Positions 1-8,371 of a stretch of DNA of 64,000 nt are shown piece by piece. The notes under the pieces were generated by a model. The model worked only from the letters and a program-made list of their open reading frames with translations, searched no databases and had not been told where the DNA came from. Position 1 is the first letter of the stretch. Every line of letters starts with the position of its first letter. The stretch spans positions 186,001-250,000 of the forward strand of contig NZ_FMAD01000011.1 in NCBI RefSeq assembly GCF_900094595.1, given 5' to 3'. This stretch comes from Cupriavidus alkaliphilus (GTDB taxonomy: Bacteria; Pseudomonadota; Gammaproteobacteria; Burkholderiales; Burkholderiaceae). The position numbers and the translations under genes are program-made.

Positions 1-28
1 CAAACAGGGTGCGAAGGATGCGGGGCAT
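1..28 (-). CDS. Possible start of a gene leaving the window (partial)
   Basis: An ATG at 28 opens a frame reading MPRILRTLF before the window edge, 3 nt after the stop of the CcdA-like gene. A basic and hydrophobic start would suit a signal peptide. CcdA-type genes are often followed by a secreted thioredoxin-like partner, but nine residues cannot identify it. Confidence 0.3.
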
Positions 29-31
29 GGG

Positions 32-745
32 TCAGGCTCCAGGTTGGGTTGCGGGGAAAAGCGAGGTCAGCCAGGCGACGGCAAGGGTGTCGTACTGGAA
101 GTACATGGCGATGGCGGTGGCCACCACCAGTACGCCGAAGGCTTGCTGCAGCCGTGGCGTATGGCGTGCCAGCCGGCGTACATGGGTGGTGGCGAACTGG
201 CCGCCGTAGGCGATGCCCAGCATCGGCACGGCGGCGCCGGCGGCAAACAGTGCCAGCAGGCCGGCGGCGCGGTGCAGGTCCTGCGCCTTGGCCACCAGCG
301 CCAGGATCGAGGCCAGCACCGGGCCCGCGCAGGGGGTCCATACCGCGCCCAGCGTCATGCCCAGCACAAAGCCGCCGGCCAGGCCGTTGCCGGCGCGGCT
401 GCCGGCGCCGGCGGCGCGGTCGGTAAGCGCGGCGAACGGCGCGGCCAACGGTGCCGTGAGGCGGGCGAAGCCGGCCGGCCACAGCCGCGCCAGCCCGGCG
501 GCGAAAAGGATGGCGATGGCCACGTTGCGGATCACGCCCGGGGCGTCGCTGAAGGCGCTGGTAAGCGCGCCGAAGACAATGCCCAGCGCGGAAAAGGCGG
601 AGACGAAACCCAGTGCGATCGCCAGCGGGCGCAGGCGGCTGGTTTCGCCCAGAGAAGCACCCAGCAGCATGGGCAGCACGGGCAGCACGCACGGCGACGC
701 AATCGTCAGCACGCCGGCGGCAAAGGCAAGGTAGGCATCGATCAT
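32..745 (-). CDS. CcdA/DsbD-family membrane thiol-reductant transporter
   Basis: Encodes 237 residues that are almost entirely hydrophobic, with about six membrane segments. Two conserved cysteines lie in SPCVLPVLP (residues about 17-25) and TPCAGPVLA. These are the hallmark pair with which CcdA/DsbD proteins pass electrons from cytoplasmic thioredoxin across the inner membrane for periplasmic disulfide reduction or cytochrome c maturation. The frame stays open well upstream, to 1510, but that extension runs antisense through the response-regulator gene and has no membrane character, so the ATG at 745 (MIDAYLAF) is chosen. A second frame may begin 3 nt downstream, suggesting a small operon continuing out of the window. 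The family is clear; the in vivo target is not. Confidence 0.9.
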   Translation of the reverse strand: MIDAYLAFAAGVLTIASPCVLPVLPMLLGASLGETSRLRPLAIALGFVSAFSALGIVFGALTSAFSDAPGVIRNVAIAILFAAGLARLWPAGFARLTAPLAAPFAALTDRAAGAGSRAGNGLAGGFVLGMTLGAVWTPCAGPVLASILALVAKAQDLHRAAGLLALFAAGAAVPMLGIAYGGQFATTHVRRLARHTPRLQQAFGVLVVATAIAMYFQYDTLAVAWLTSLFPATQPGA

Positions 746-976
746 GGCGGTGGACTCCGGGATTGGCGATGACTGCATTGCACCGTCCCGGCGTATCGGC
801 GTTGTTTCCGCATCCGGCCCGCTGTGCAATGTTTCTTGTCCGGACACGAGCCGGATACACAGCGATACAAAGAGCGCCGCCAGCGCCGCATAATGGCGGC
901 ACCGGGCCAGGCGACGGACATCCTTGCCGGCGCCGGCCGCCCCCTTTCTTTTCTTTCTTCGATTCCGGGACCCGCC

Positions 977-1717
977 ATGACCCCGCAGGACCATATCCTT
1001 ATCGTCGACGACGACCGCGAAATCCGCGAACTGGTTGCCGCCTACCTCGAGCGCAGCGGCATGCGCGTGTCCCTGGCCGCCAACGGGCGCGAGATGCGCG
1101 CGGCGCTGGACAAGGGCTCGGTCGACCTGGTAGTGCTGGACCTGATGCTGCCCGGCGAAGACGGGCTGGCGCTGTGCCGCGACCTGCGCGCGGGCGAGCG
1201 GCGCAACCTGCCGGTGCTGATGCTGACCGCGCGCAACGAGGAGGCCGACCGCATCCTGGGGCTGGAGATGGGCGCCGACGACTACCTGGTCAAGCCCTTT
1301 GCCGCGCGCGAACTGCTGGCGCGGATCCGCTCGGTGCTGCGGCGCACGCGCATGCTGCCGCCCAACCTGCAGGTCACCGAAGCCGCCAGCGTGCTGGCGT
1401 TCGGGCCCTGGCGGCTGGACACCGACGCCCGCCACCTGATCGACGAGCAGGACGTGATCGTCGCGCTCAGCGGCGCGGAATACCGGCTGCTGCGTGTCTT
1501 CGTCGACCACCCGCAGCGCGTGCTTACGCGCGACCAGTTGCTGAACCTGACCCAGGGCCGCGACGCCGAGCTGTTCGAGCGCTCGATCGACCTGCTGGTA
1601 AGCCGCCTGCGCCAGCGCCTGCGCGACGACGCGCGCGAGCCGCGCTACATCAAGACCGTGCGCAACGGCGGCTATGTCTTCAGCGCCACCGTCGAAATCC
1701 GCGAGGAGCGCTCATGA
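977..1717 (+). CDS. OmpR/PhoB-family response regulator
   Basis: Encodes 246 residues. The N-terminal receiver domain has the acidic pocket DDD at 11-13, phospho-acceptor D55 in VLDLMLPGEDG, T84, and K106 in YLVKPF. The C-terminal winged-helix domain ends with the typical RSIDLLVSRLRQRL and TVRNGGYVF motifs. The open frame continues upstream, but MTPQDHILIVDDD is the normal start for the family. Its stop overlaps the start of the kinase gene (ATGA), so the two are translationally coupled and form a cognate pair. The stimulus cannot be read from the sequence. The adjacent CcdA-like gene is transcribed away from it, with about 230 bp between their starts. Confidence 0.95.
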   Translation: MTPQDHILIVDDDREIRELVAAYLERSGMRVSLAANGREMRAALDKGSVDLVVLDLMLPGEDGLALCRDLRAGERRNLPVLMLTARNEEADRILGLEMGADDYLVKPFAARELLARIRSVLRRTRMLPPNLQVTEAASVLAFGPWRLDTDARHLIDEQDVIVALSGAEYRLLRVFVDHPQRVLTRDQLLNLTQGRDAELFERSIDLLVSRLRQRLRDDAREPRYIKTVRNGGYVFSATVEIREERS

Positions 1718-3024
1718 GCGGGGGCACGCGCAAGGGGCTGGCATGGCCGCGCACGCTGTTCGCACGGCTGATGGTGATTTTGCTGGTCGGGCTGGTGCTG
1801 GCGCAGAGCCTGTCGTACAGCCTGGTGATGATGGAGCGCAAGAGCGCGGCCGACCGGCTGATGCTGGGCAACCTGGAGCGCGACGTGGCCAGCTCGGTGG
1901 CGATGCTCGACATGCTGCCGCCCGACCAGCGCTCGGCCTGGCTGGAGCGGGTGCGGCGCGAGAACTACAGCTACCGCCTCGATGCCGGCACGCCGGGCGA
2001 GCCGCCGCGCGCCCCGCTGGCGCGCCGGGCCGTCGACACCATTGCCGAGGCGCTGCAGGGCCGCTATCCGGTCTCGGCCAGCAGCCAGCCGGGCGGCGGT
2101 TTCCAGGTACACCTGCAGCTGCATGACGGCAGCCCGCTGACGATCGACGTGCAGCCCAAGCGTTCGCTGGTCTCGCCGTGGCTGCTGGCGATGCTGGCGG
2201 CGCAGCTGGCGCTGCTGGTGGCCTGTGCCTGGCTGGCGGTGCGCGTGGTCACGCGTCCGCTCAGCCAGCTGGCCAGCGCCGCCGAGAACCTGGGGCCGGA
2301 CCTGAAGGCGCAGCGCGTGCCCGAAACCGGGCCGACCGAGGTAGCCCACGCCGCCGCCGCCTTCAACGCCATGCAGGCACGCATCGCCGGCTACCTGGAC
2401 GAGCGCATGCAGATCCTGGCGGCGATCTCGCACGACCTGCAGACGCCGATCACGCGCATGCGCCTGCGCGTGGACCTGATGGAGGCATCCTCCACCCAGG
2501 AGAAGCTCTACCACGACCTGCGCGAGATGGAGCACCTGGTGCGCGAAGGCGTGGCCTATGCGCGCACCCTGCAGGGCGGCACCGAGACCCCGGCCCGCAT
2601 CGATCCCGATGCACTGCTCGACAGCCTGGCCGGCGATTACCTCGACGCCGGCCATACCATCGCCGTCGAAGGCCACGCCGGCGCGCCGCTGCTGACGCGT
2701 CCGCAGGCGCTGCGGCGCATCCTGACCAACCTGATCGACAACGCGCTGAAGTTCGGCGCGGAGGTCACGCTGGCGGTGGCGCGGCAGGACGATGGCTGGC
2801 TGCAGATCGCCGTGCAGGACCGCGGACCCGGCATTCCGGAGGCGGAACTGGAGCGCGTGATGCAGCCGTACTACCGTCTCGAAACCTCGCGCAACCGCGG
2901 CACCGGCGGCACCGGCCTGGGGCTGGCGATCGCGCAGCAGCTGACGCAAGCCCTGGGCGGCACGCTGCAACTAGCCAATCGCGAAGGCGGCGGCCTGCAG
3001 GCCACGCTGCGCCTGCCCGCCTGA
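1714..3024 (+). CDS. HAMP-domain sensor histidine kinase
   Basis: Encodes 436 residues. The first membrane segment is at about 18-38, followed by a periplasmic loop of about 110 residues, a second membrane segment near 155-175 and a HAMP linker. The dimerisation domain carries H240 in ISHDLQTPITR. The ATPase domain has N343 in NLIDNALK, the G1 box DRGPGIPE and the G2 box TGGTGLGLAIAQQL. It is an orthodox EnvZ/OmpR-class kinase that would phosphorylate the regulator encoded immediately upstream, whose stop codon it overlaps. The small sensor domain is not one I recognise, so the signal is unknown. Confidence 0.95.
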   Translation: MSGGTRKGLAWPRTLFARLMVILLVGLVLAQSLSYSLVMMERKSAADRLMLGNLERDVASSVAMLDMLPPDQRSAWLERVRRENYSYRLDAGTPGEPPRAPLARRAVDTIAEALQGRYPVSASSQPGGGFQVHLQLHDGSPLTIDVQPKRSLVSPWLLAMLAAQLALLVACAWLAVRVVTRPLSQLASAAENLGPDLKAQRVPETGPTEVAHAAAAFNAMQARIAGYLDERMQILAAISHDLQTPITRMRLRVDLMEASSTQEKLYHDLREMEHLVREGVAYARTLQGGTETPARIDPDALLDSLAGDYLDAGHTIAVEGHAGAPLLTRPQALRRILTNLIDNALKFGAEVTLAVARQDDGWLQIAVQDRGPGIPEAELERVMQPYYRLETSRNRGTGGTGLGLAIAQQLTQALGGTLQLANREGGGLQATLRLPA

Positions 3025-3040
3025 TAGCGAGTTTTTTTCG

Positions 3041-3066
3041 CCCCTCTCCTGCCTGTGGGAGAGGGG
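3041..3066. repeat. CCCCTCTCC/GGAGAGGGG hairpin repeat, copy 1
   Basis: CCCCTCTCC (3041-3049) pairs with GGAGAGGGG (3058-3066). It belongs to a REP-like family seen again at 31403, 31498 and 60853, always between genes. This copy follows the kinase gene and a run of seven T. Confidence 0.7.
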
Positions 3067-3240
3067 CGGGGGAGAGAGTCGGCGCCCCCGCGAAGTCAGT
3101 CCCCCCGGAAATTCCACTCACCGTCCTCGTGGCGGCCCAATCCCCCAAATCCGTTAAGCAAAAATCCCATCCCATCCCCTGATCGGGGGATAAATGTCGC
3201 CTGGCCTATTTGGGTTATGTCATAAAAATCATAATCAATT

Positions 3241-3254
3241 ATCACTAGCGTGAT
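3241..3254. promoter_or_regulatory. Dyad ATCAC-N4-GTGAT upstream of pgaA
   Basis: ATCAC and GTGAT arms are separated by TAGC within the most AT-rich part of the pgaA upstream region. It may be an operator. The regulator is unknown and the distance to pgaA is about 540 bp. Confidence 0.3.
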
Positions 3255-3409
3255 GGGTGTGGCTGGATCGATTTATTGGATTAAATCAGTGGCAATGCGT
3301 TGAATTTTCATAGCCAAAAATGAGATGCATCGATTTCCTTGAAAGCCTTGTCTGTACTGGGATATGGGCCGCATAGCACGGCGAGGCAGACTACGTATTC
3401 CGCAATCGA

Positions 3410-3425
3410 CTCCAGATATCTGGAG
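3410..3425. promoter_or_regulatory. Perfect 16-bp palindrome CTCCAGATATCTGGAG
   Basis: A perfect 16-bp palindrome in the pgaA upstream region, about 370 bp before the start codon. Perfect dyads of this length are good candidates for a dimeric repressor site. No matching regulator gene is adjacent except the two-component pair. Confidence 0.4.
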
Positions 3426-3793
3426 CGCGACATAGACCAATTGGTGATTGAATTCATTTATCCGGTCACCCATCCGTTTGCGAAAATTAACAATCTCATC
3501 GCGGAACCCTCCCTACAATCGCCTTCGCATTGCGGCAACGCAGCCCGATTTATCGGCCCCTGCGGTTGCACGACGCCATTCCCGCTGCGAATGGCCATCC
3601 GGCGCAGTTCCTCGGTGCCGCGCCGGATCCCGTAGGCCTGTTCTGCCGGTTTTCGCTCCCGGCCAGGCCCGGTCGGGTTCCGTGTCCTCGTGCCGCATTG
3701 CGATAAGCCGATAACGGACCTCAAGCACACGCGCGCCTGCGCCATCGGCGCGTGGCGCAAGCTTGGGCAACACAGAGACAGGCTGCGGATCCC

Positions 3794-6337
3794 ATGGATT
3801 CACTGATGAAGCGCCGTGAGCGTGCCCGCCACGAGGCGCTGCGGCGGCAGGGGGGGCGCCGGCGCGCACCGGCGAGGCCAGGTACCGGACTCACCACCGG
3901 ACTGACCACCGGCCTCGCTGCGGGGCTGGCGGCAATGTGCTGGCTGCCGGCACTCGCACATGCAGATACCGACTATGACGCATTGATCCGGCGCGCCCGT
4001 GCCGGCGACTATGCGCCCGCGCTGGCGATGCTGCGCGAGCGCGTGGCGCGCGCCCCGGCGGACCAGCGGGCGGCGTGGGACCGCATCGTCATCGCCAGCT
4101 GGGCGGGACGACCGGGCGAAGTGCTGGAAGCCCATGGCCACCTGGACGAGACCCGGGCGCTGCCGCCGGAGGTGCTGGCGGCCGTGGCCGGCGCCTTGCG
4201 CGACGAGCGACGCTGGGACGAGGCGCTGGCGCGCTATCGCGAGGGCCGGCAACGCTTCCCTGCACAAGCGGTGTTCGCGCTGGGCGAGGTGAAGGTGCTG
4301 GCCGACCGCGGCCAGGCCGTCGAGGCGGTGGCGCTGGGGCAAACGCTGGTGCAGCGCGAGCCCGCCGCCGTCGACAGCCGCCTGGCGCTGGCCTATGCGC
4401 AGGCGCGCGCCGGCGAGCCGTACGCGGCCTTGTTCGAGGTCGACCAGGCGTACCTGCGCGCGCCGCAGCGCGCTGAGGTCGTACGCGAATATGTCGGCGC
4501 GCTGCAGCGCGCTGGCTTGCCGGAGGCGGCGCTGCGCGTCGCCGGCGAGCATGCTGAACTGTTCGACCAGCGCGCGCGGCTGGGGCTGGAGCTCGATGCC
4601 GTGGCTGAGCTGGTGCGCCTGGCCGACCTGCCGACGCGCACCGAAGCCGAGCGCTTTGCCATTGCCGATCGCGCGCTGGCACGCTATGACGCATTGCTGC
4701 CCGCACTGCGGGCGCTGGGGCCGCCAGCCGCGCCGCAACTGCGCCGCGCGCGCATCGACCGCCTCGCCGCGCTGCATGCGCGGGTCCGGATGCAGGAGGT
4801 GGCGAGCGAATACGAGGCGCTGCGCGCCGAGGGCGTCGAGGTGCCGGCCTATGCCCTGGGCGATGTCGCCGCCGCCTACCTGTACCTGCGTCAGCCGGAG
4901 CAGGCCGCGCCGCTGTTCCGCCAGGTCCGCGACGCCTACCCGCAGGGCCTCGATGCCGAGGCCCGGCTCAAGGCCCAGACCGGCCTCTACTACGCGCACG
5001 CCGAGGCCGAGGCCTTCGATCCCGCCGCGCAGGCGGTGGCGCAGGCCAGCGCCGAGCAGCCGCGCTGGCGCTGGGTGCGCGGCCAGCCGGTGCGCCAGCC
5101 CAACGACCTGTGGTTGCAGGCCGAGCAGACCGCCAGCCGCGCCGACCTGCAGGCCGACGCCACCGGGTCGGCACAGCAGAAGCTGGAAGAACTGGTGCGC
5201 AAGGCGCCCGGCCATTCCGGCCTGCGCGCCGCGCTGGCTGACGTCTACCGCGCCCGCGGCTGGCCGCGCGCGGCCGAGGGCGAGTTGAAGCTGGCCGAGA
5301 CCCAGACCCCGCGCGGCCTCGCGGTGGAGGTGCAGCAGGGGCACGCGGCGCTCGATCTGCAGGAGTGGCGCCAGGCCGAGCTGCTGCGCGACGACACCCT
5401 GGCGCGCTTCCCCGAAGACCTCACCGCGCGGCGCCTCGACCGCGAGTGGCAGGTCCACAACAAGGCCGAGCTGCGCATCGAGGGATACCGCGGACTGGCC
5501 AATGACAGCGCGGTGGTCGGCAACGGCAACTTCGGCATCGAAGCGGTGCTGTACACGCCGCCGATCAACTATGACTGGCGCGCCTTCGGCGGCATCGGCT
5601 ATGCCACCGGCCGCTTCGACGAGGGCCGCGTCGATTACCGCTGGGCGCGCGCCGGCGCGCAATGGCGCGTGCGCGACCTGACCGTCGAGGGCGAGCTGTC
5701 GCTGCATGGCTATGGCCAGGGCGCACGCCAGGGCGGGCGCATCGCCGCCGACTACGACATCGACGACCGCTGGCGCGTGGGCGCCTCGGCGGCGCTGCGC
5801 TCGACCGGCACGCCGCTGCAGGCGCTCAAGCACGGCATCTATGCCGACACCGTGCAGGCCTACGCGCGCTGGCGCCGCAGCGAAGCCAGCGAATGGATGC
5901 TGACCGTGGCGCCGTCGCGCTTCAGCGACGGCAACGACCGGCTCGAAGCGGGCGTGTCCGGCGTGCAGCGCTTCTATACCGCGCCGCACCTGAAGGCCGA
6001 CCTGCTGGTCGACCTGTGGGCGTCGCGCAATAGCCGCGCCGACACGCCGTACTACAACCCGCGCTCGGACCTGACCGTGCTGCCGTCGGTGCGCCTGACC
6101 CACACGCTGTACCGGCGCTACGAGACCGTCTGGGAGCAGCAGTTCCTGGCCGGCACCGGTGCCTACAGCCAGCGCGGCTTCGGCACCGGCGCGATCCTGC
6201 TGCTGGGCTACGGCCAGCGCTGGCGCACCAACGACGTGTTCGAAGTCGGCGCCACCGTGACCGGCACCAGCCGCCCCTATGACGGCCAGCGCGAGCGCGA
6301 ACTGCGCATCGTCTTTGACCTGACCTACCGCTTCTGA
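3794..6337 (+). CDS. pgaA: PgaA: outer-membrane porin for poly-N-acetylglucosamine export
   Basis: Encodes 847 residues. A long basic N terminus precedes a signal peptide that ends near LPALAHA-DTDYD. Residues about 60-510 form tetratricopeptide-like helical repeats (for example AYLYLRQPEQAAPLFRQV). The rest alternates aromatic and polar residues typical of a beta-barrel and ends RIVFDLTYRF, with the terminal phenylalanine of outer-membrane proteins. PgaA carries deacetylated PNAG across the periplasm and outer membrane. ATG 3794 (MDSLMKRR) is preferred over the GTG at 3752; ATG 3806 is also possible. It is the first gene of pgaABCD, in the usual order. Confidence 0.93.
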   Translation: MDSLMKRRERARHEALRRQGGRRRAPARPGTGLTTGLTTGLAAGLAAMCWLPALAHADTDYDALIRRARAGDYAPALAMLRERVARAPADQRAAWDRIVIASWAGRPGEVLEAHGHLDETRALPPEVLAAVAGALRDERRWDEALARYREGRQRFPAQAVFALGEVKVLADRGQAVEAVALGQTLVQREPAAVDSRLALAYAQARAGEPYAALFEVDQAYLRAPQRAEVVREYVGALQRAGLPEAALRVAGEHAELFDQRARLGLELDAVAELVRLADLPTRTEAERFAIADRALARYDALLPALRALGPPAAPQLRRARIDRLAALHARVRMQEVASEYEALRAEGVEVPAYALGDVAAAYLYLRQPEQAAPLFRQVRDAYPQGLDAEARLKAQTGLYYAHAEAEAFDPAAQAVAQASAEQPRWRWVRGQPVRQPNDLWLQAEQTASRADLQADATGSAQQKLEELVRKAPGHSGLRAALADVYRARGWPRAAEGELKLAETQTPRGLAVEVQQGHAALDLQEWRQAELLRDDTLARFPEDLTARRLDREWQVHNKAELRIEGYRGLANDSAVVGNGNFGIEAVLYTPPINYDWRAFGGIGYATGRFDEGRVDYRWARAGAQWRVRDLTVEGELSLHGYGQGARQGGRIAADYDIDDRWRVGASAALRSTGTPLQALKHGIYADTVQAYARWRRSEASEWMLTVAPSRFSDGNDRLEAGVSGVQRFYTAPHLKADLLVDLWASRNSRADTPYYNPRSDLTVLPSVRLTHTLYRRYETVWEQQFLAGTGAYSQRGFGTGAILLLGYGQRWRTNDVFEVGATVTGTSRPYDGQRERELRIVFDLTYRF

Positions 6338-6352
6338 ACAGGAATGCAAGCC

Positions 6353-8371
6353 ATGAACCCAACCCTGCGGCGCGCCTGCCGCCTGCTCTGGCTGGTGCTG
6401 GCCGCATGCCTGCTGGCCGCCTGTGCCAAGGACATCCCGGTGTTCACGCCGCCGGCCCAGCGCCCCGCCGCGGCTGCCGAGCAGCCGTGGCCGCGCAACC
6501 ATGTGGTGGTGCTGGCCTATCACGATGTCGAAGACAAGGACCCTGACCAGGCCTACCTGAGCGTGCGCACCGACCACCTGGTCGGCCAGCTGGCCTGGCT
6601 GCGCGAGAACGGCTACCGCGCGGTCTCGGTCGACCAGGTGCTGGCGGCGCGCCGCGGCGGGCCGCCGTTGCCCGAGCGCGCAGTGCTGCTGACTTTCGAC
6701 GATGGCTACCGCAGCTTCTATACACGCGTGCTGCCGATCCTGAAGGCTTACCGCTGGCCGGCCGTGCTGGCGCCGGTGGGCGGCTGGCTCGATACTCCGC
6801 CGGGACAGCCGGTGGATTTCGGCGGCACGCCGACGGCGCGCGAGCGCCTGCTCGACTGGCAGCAGGTGCGCGAGATCGCCGCGTCGGGCCTGGTGGAAAT
6901 CGGCGCGCATACCGATGCCTTGCACTACGGCGTGCGCGCCAACCCGCAGGGCAACACCGAGCCGGCCGCGGCGGTGCGCGCCTTCGATGCCGGCACCGGC
7001 CGCTATGAAAGCGATGCCGCGCAGCAAGAGAGGCTGCGTGCCGACGTGGCCCGCATCACCGCCAAGGTGCGCGCCGTCACCGGCAAGCCGGTGCGCGTTT
7101 GGATCTGGCCGTACGGCGCGGAGGGCGGCGCGGCGCTGCGCATCGTCGCCGAGAACGGCTACCAGTTGGCGCTGACGCTGGAAGACGGCCTGGCCACGGT
7201 GGACCGCCTGATGTCGGGCGCGCGCCTGCTGCTCAGCGACGATCCCGGCCTGCGCGGCTTCGCCCGCTCCGTGGTGGCGACGGAAGAGCCCAACGGCATG
7301 CGTGTCGCGCACGTGGACCTGGACTACGTCTATGACCCCGATCCCGCCCAGGTCGAACGCAACCTGGGCCTGCTGGTGCAGCGCATTGCCGACCTGAGGA
7401 TCGACACCGTGTTCCTGCAGGCGTTCTCCGACGATGACGGCGACGGACTGGTCAAGTCGGTGTACTTCCCCAACCGCTGGCTGCCGGTGCGCGCCGACCT
7501 GTTCAACCGGGTCGCGTGGCAGCTCGACAACCGCGCCAACGTGAAGGTGTACGCGTGGATGCCGGTGCTGAGCTTCGACCTCGACCCGTCGCTGGCGCGC
7601 GTGGCGCGCTGGGATCCGGCCACCGGCACGGCGGCGGTCGACCCGAAGCAGTACCGGCGCCTGTCGCCGTTCGATCCGGTGGCCCGGGCCCGCATCGGCG
7701 ACCTGTATGAAGACCTGGCGCGCCACGCCTTCTTCGACGGCATCCTGTTCCACGACGACGCCTTGCTGGGCGATTTCGAGGATGCCAGCGCGCCGGCACT
7801 GGCCGCGTATCGCGCCGCGGGCCTGCCCGGTTCGATCGCCGACCTGCGCGCCAGCCCCGAACAGATGCAGCGCTGGACGCGCATGAAGAGCAGGGCGCTG
7901 GTGGACTTTACCCAAGAGCTGACCGCGCGCGTGCGCGAGATGCGCGGGCCCGCCATCAAGACCGCGCGCAACATCTTCGCGCTGCCGGTGCTGCAGCCGC
8001 AGAGCGAGGCGTGGTTCGCGCAGAACCTGGACGACTTCCTCACCGCCTACGACTGGACCGCGCCGATGGCGATGCCGTACATGGAGCAGGTGCCGGCCGG
8101 GCAGGAGCACGCGTGGCTCGACCGCATGGTCGACACCATCGCCCGGCGCCCCGGCGCGCTGCGGCGCACCGTGTTCGAACTGCAGGCGCGCGACTGGCGC
8201 GCCCCCGCGGCCCGTCCGGTCGACAGCGCCGTGCTGGCCGGCTGGATGCAGCGGCTGCAGCGCCGCGGCGCGCGCAATTTCGGCTACTACCCGGACGACT
8301 TCCACAACAACCAGCCCCGGCTCGAGGTAATCCGGCCGGCGCTGTCCAACGCCTGGTACCCCGCACCATGA
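6353..8371 (+). CDS. pgaB: PgaB: PNAG N-deacetylase and glycoside-hydrolase lipoprotein
   Basis: Encodes 672 residues. The lipobox LLAAC indicates an outer-membrane lipoprotein. The NodB-type deacetylase domain has YHD with H57 and D58, and TFDDG with D116 and D117, the expected metal and base residues. The C-terminal half, starting near HVDLDYVYDPD, is the glycoside-hydrolase-like PNAG-binding domain typical of PgaB. The ATG at 6344 directly abuts the AGGA at 6340-6343 and so cannot use it; ATG 6353 has correct spacing. The stop overlaps pgaC (ATGA). Partial deacetylation is needed for export through PgaA. Confidence 0.95.
   Translation: MNPTLRRACRLLWLVLAACLLAACAKDIPVFTPPAQRPAAAAEQPWPRNHVVVLAYHDVEDKDPDQAYLSVRTDHLVGQLAWLRENGYRAVSVDQVLAARRGGPPLPERAVLLTFDDGYRSFYTRVLPILKAYRWPAVLAPVGGWLDTPPGQPVDFGGTPTARERLLDWQQVREIAASGLVEIGAHTDALHYGVRANPQGNTEPAAAVRAFDAGTGRYESDAAQQERLRADVARITAKVRAVTGKPVRVWIWPYGAEGGAALRIVAENGYQLALTLEDGLATVDRLMSGARLLLSDDPGLRGFARSVVATEEPNGMRVAHVDLDYVYDPDPAQVERNLGLLVQRIADLRIDTVFLQAFSDDDGDGLVKSVYFPNRWLPVRADLFNRVAWQLDNRANVKVYAWMPVLSFDLDPSLARVARWDPATGTAAVDPKQYRRLSPFDPVARARIGDLYEDLARHAFFDGILFHDDALLGDFEDASAPALAAYRAAGLPGSIADLRASPEQMQRWTRMKSRALVDFTQELTARVREMRGPAIKTARNIFALPVLQPQSEAWFAQNLDDFLTAYDWTAPMAMPYMEQVPAGQEHAWLDRMVDTIARRPGALRRTVFELQARDWRAPAARPVDSAVLAGWMQRLQRRGARNFGYYPDDFHNNQPRLEVIRPALSNAWYPAP

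Larger units (their letters stand above)
3025..3793. other. Long AT-enriched intergenic region before pgaA
   Basis: No convincing gene. The first part holds a C-rich hairpin repeat. From about 3180 to 3500 the base composition drops well below that of the flanking genes and includes two dyads (listed separately). A 98-codon frame at 3339-3635 exists, but it has no ribosome binding site, mixed composition and no recognisable domain. The stretch probably holds the control region of the pga operon and could bind xenogeneic silencers because of its AT content (inference). Confidence 0.6.

Noticed and set aside
746..1510. N-terminal extension of the CcdA-like frame
   Set aside because: It runs antisense through the response-regulator gene, and the real protein begins at MIDAYLAF.
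3339..3635. 98-codon frame upstream of pgaA
   Set aside because: No ribosome site, mixed composition and no recognisable features; it overlaps the likely control region.
3800..8305. 1,501-codon antisense frame under pgaA and pgaB
   Set aside because: Same artefact: no domain, no ribosome site, and it spans two well-supported genes.
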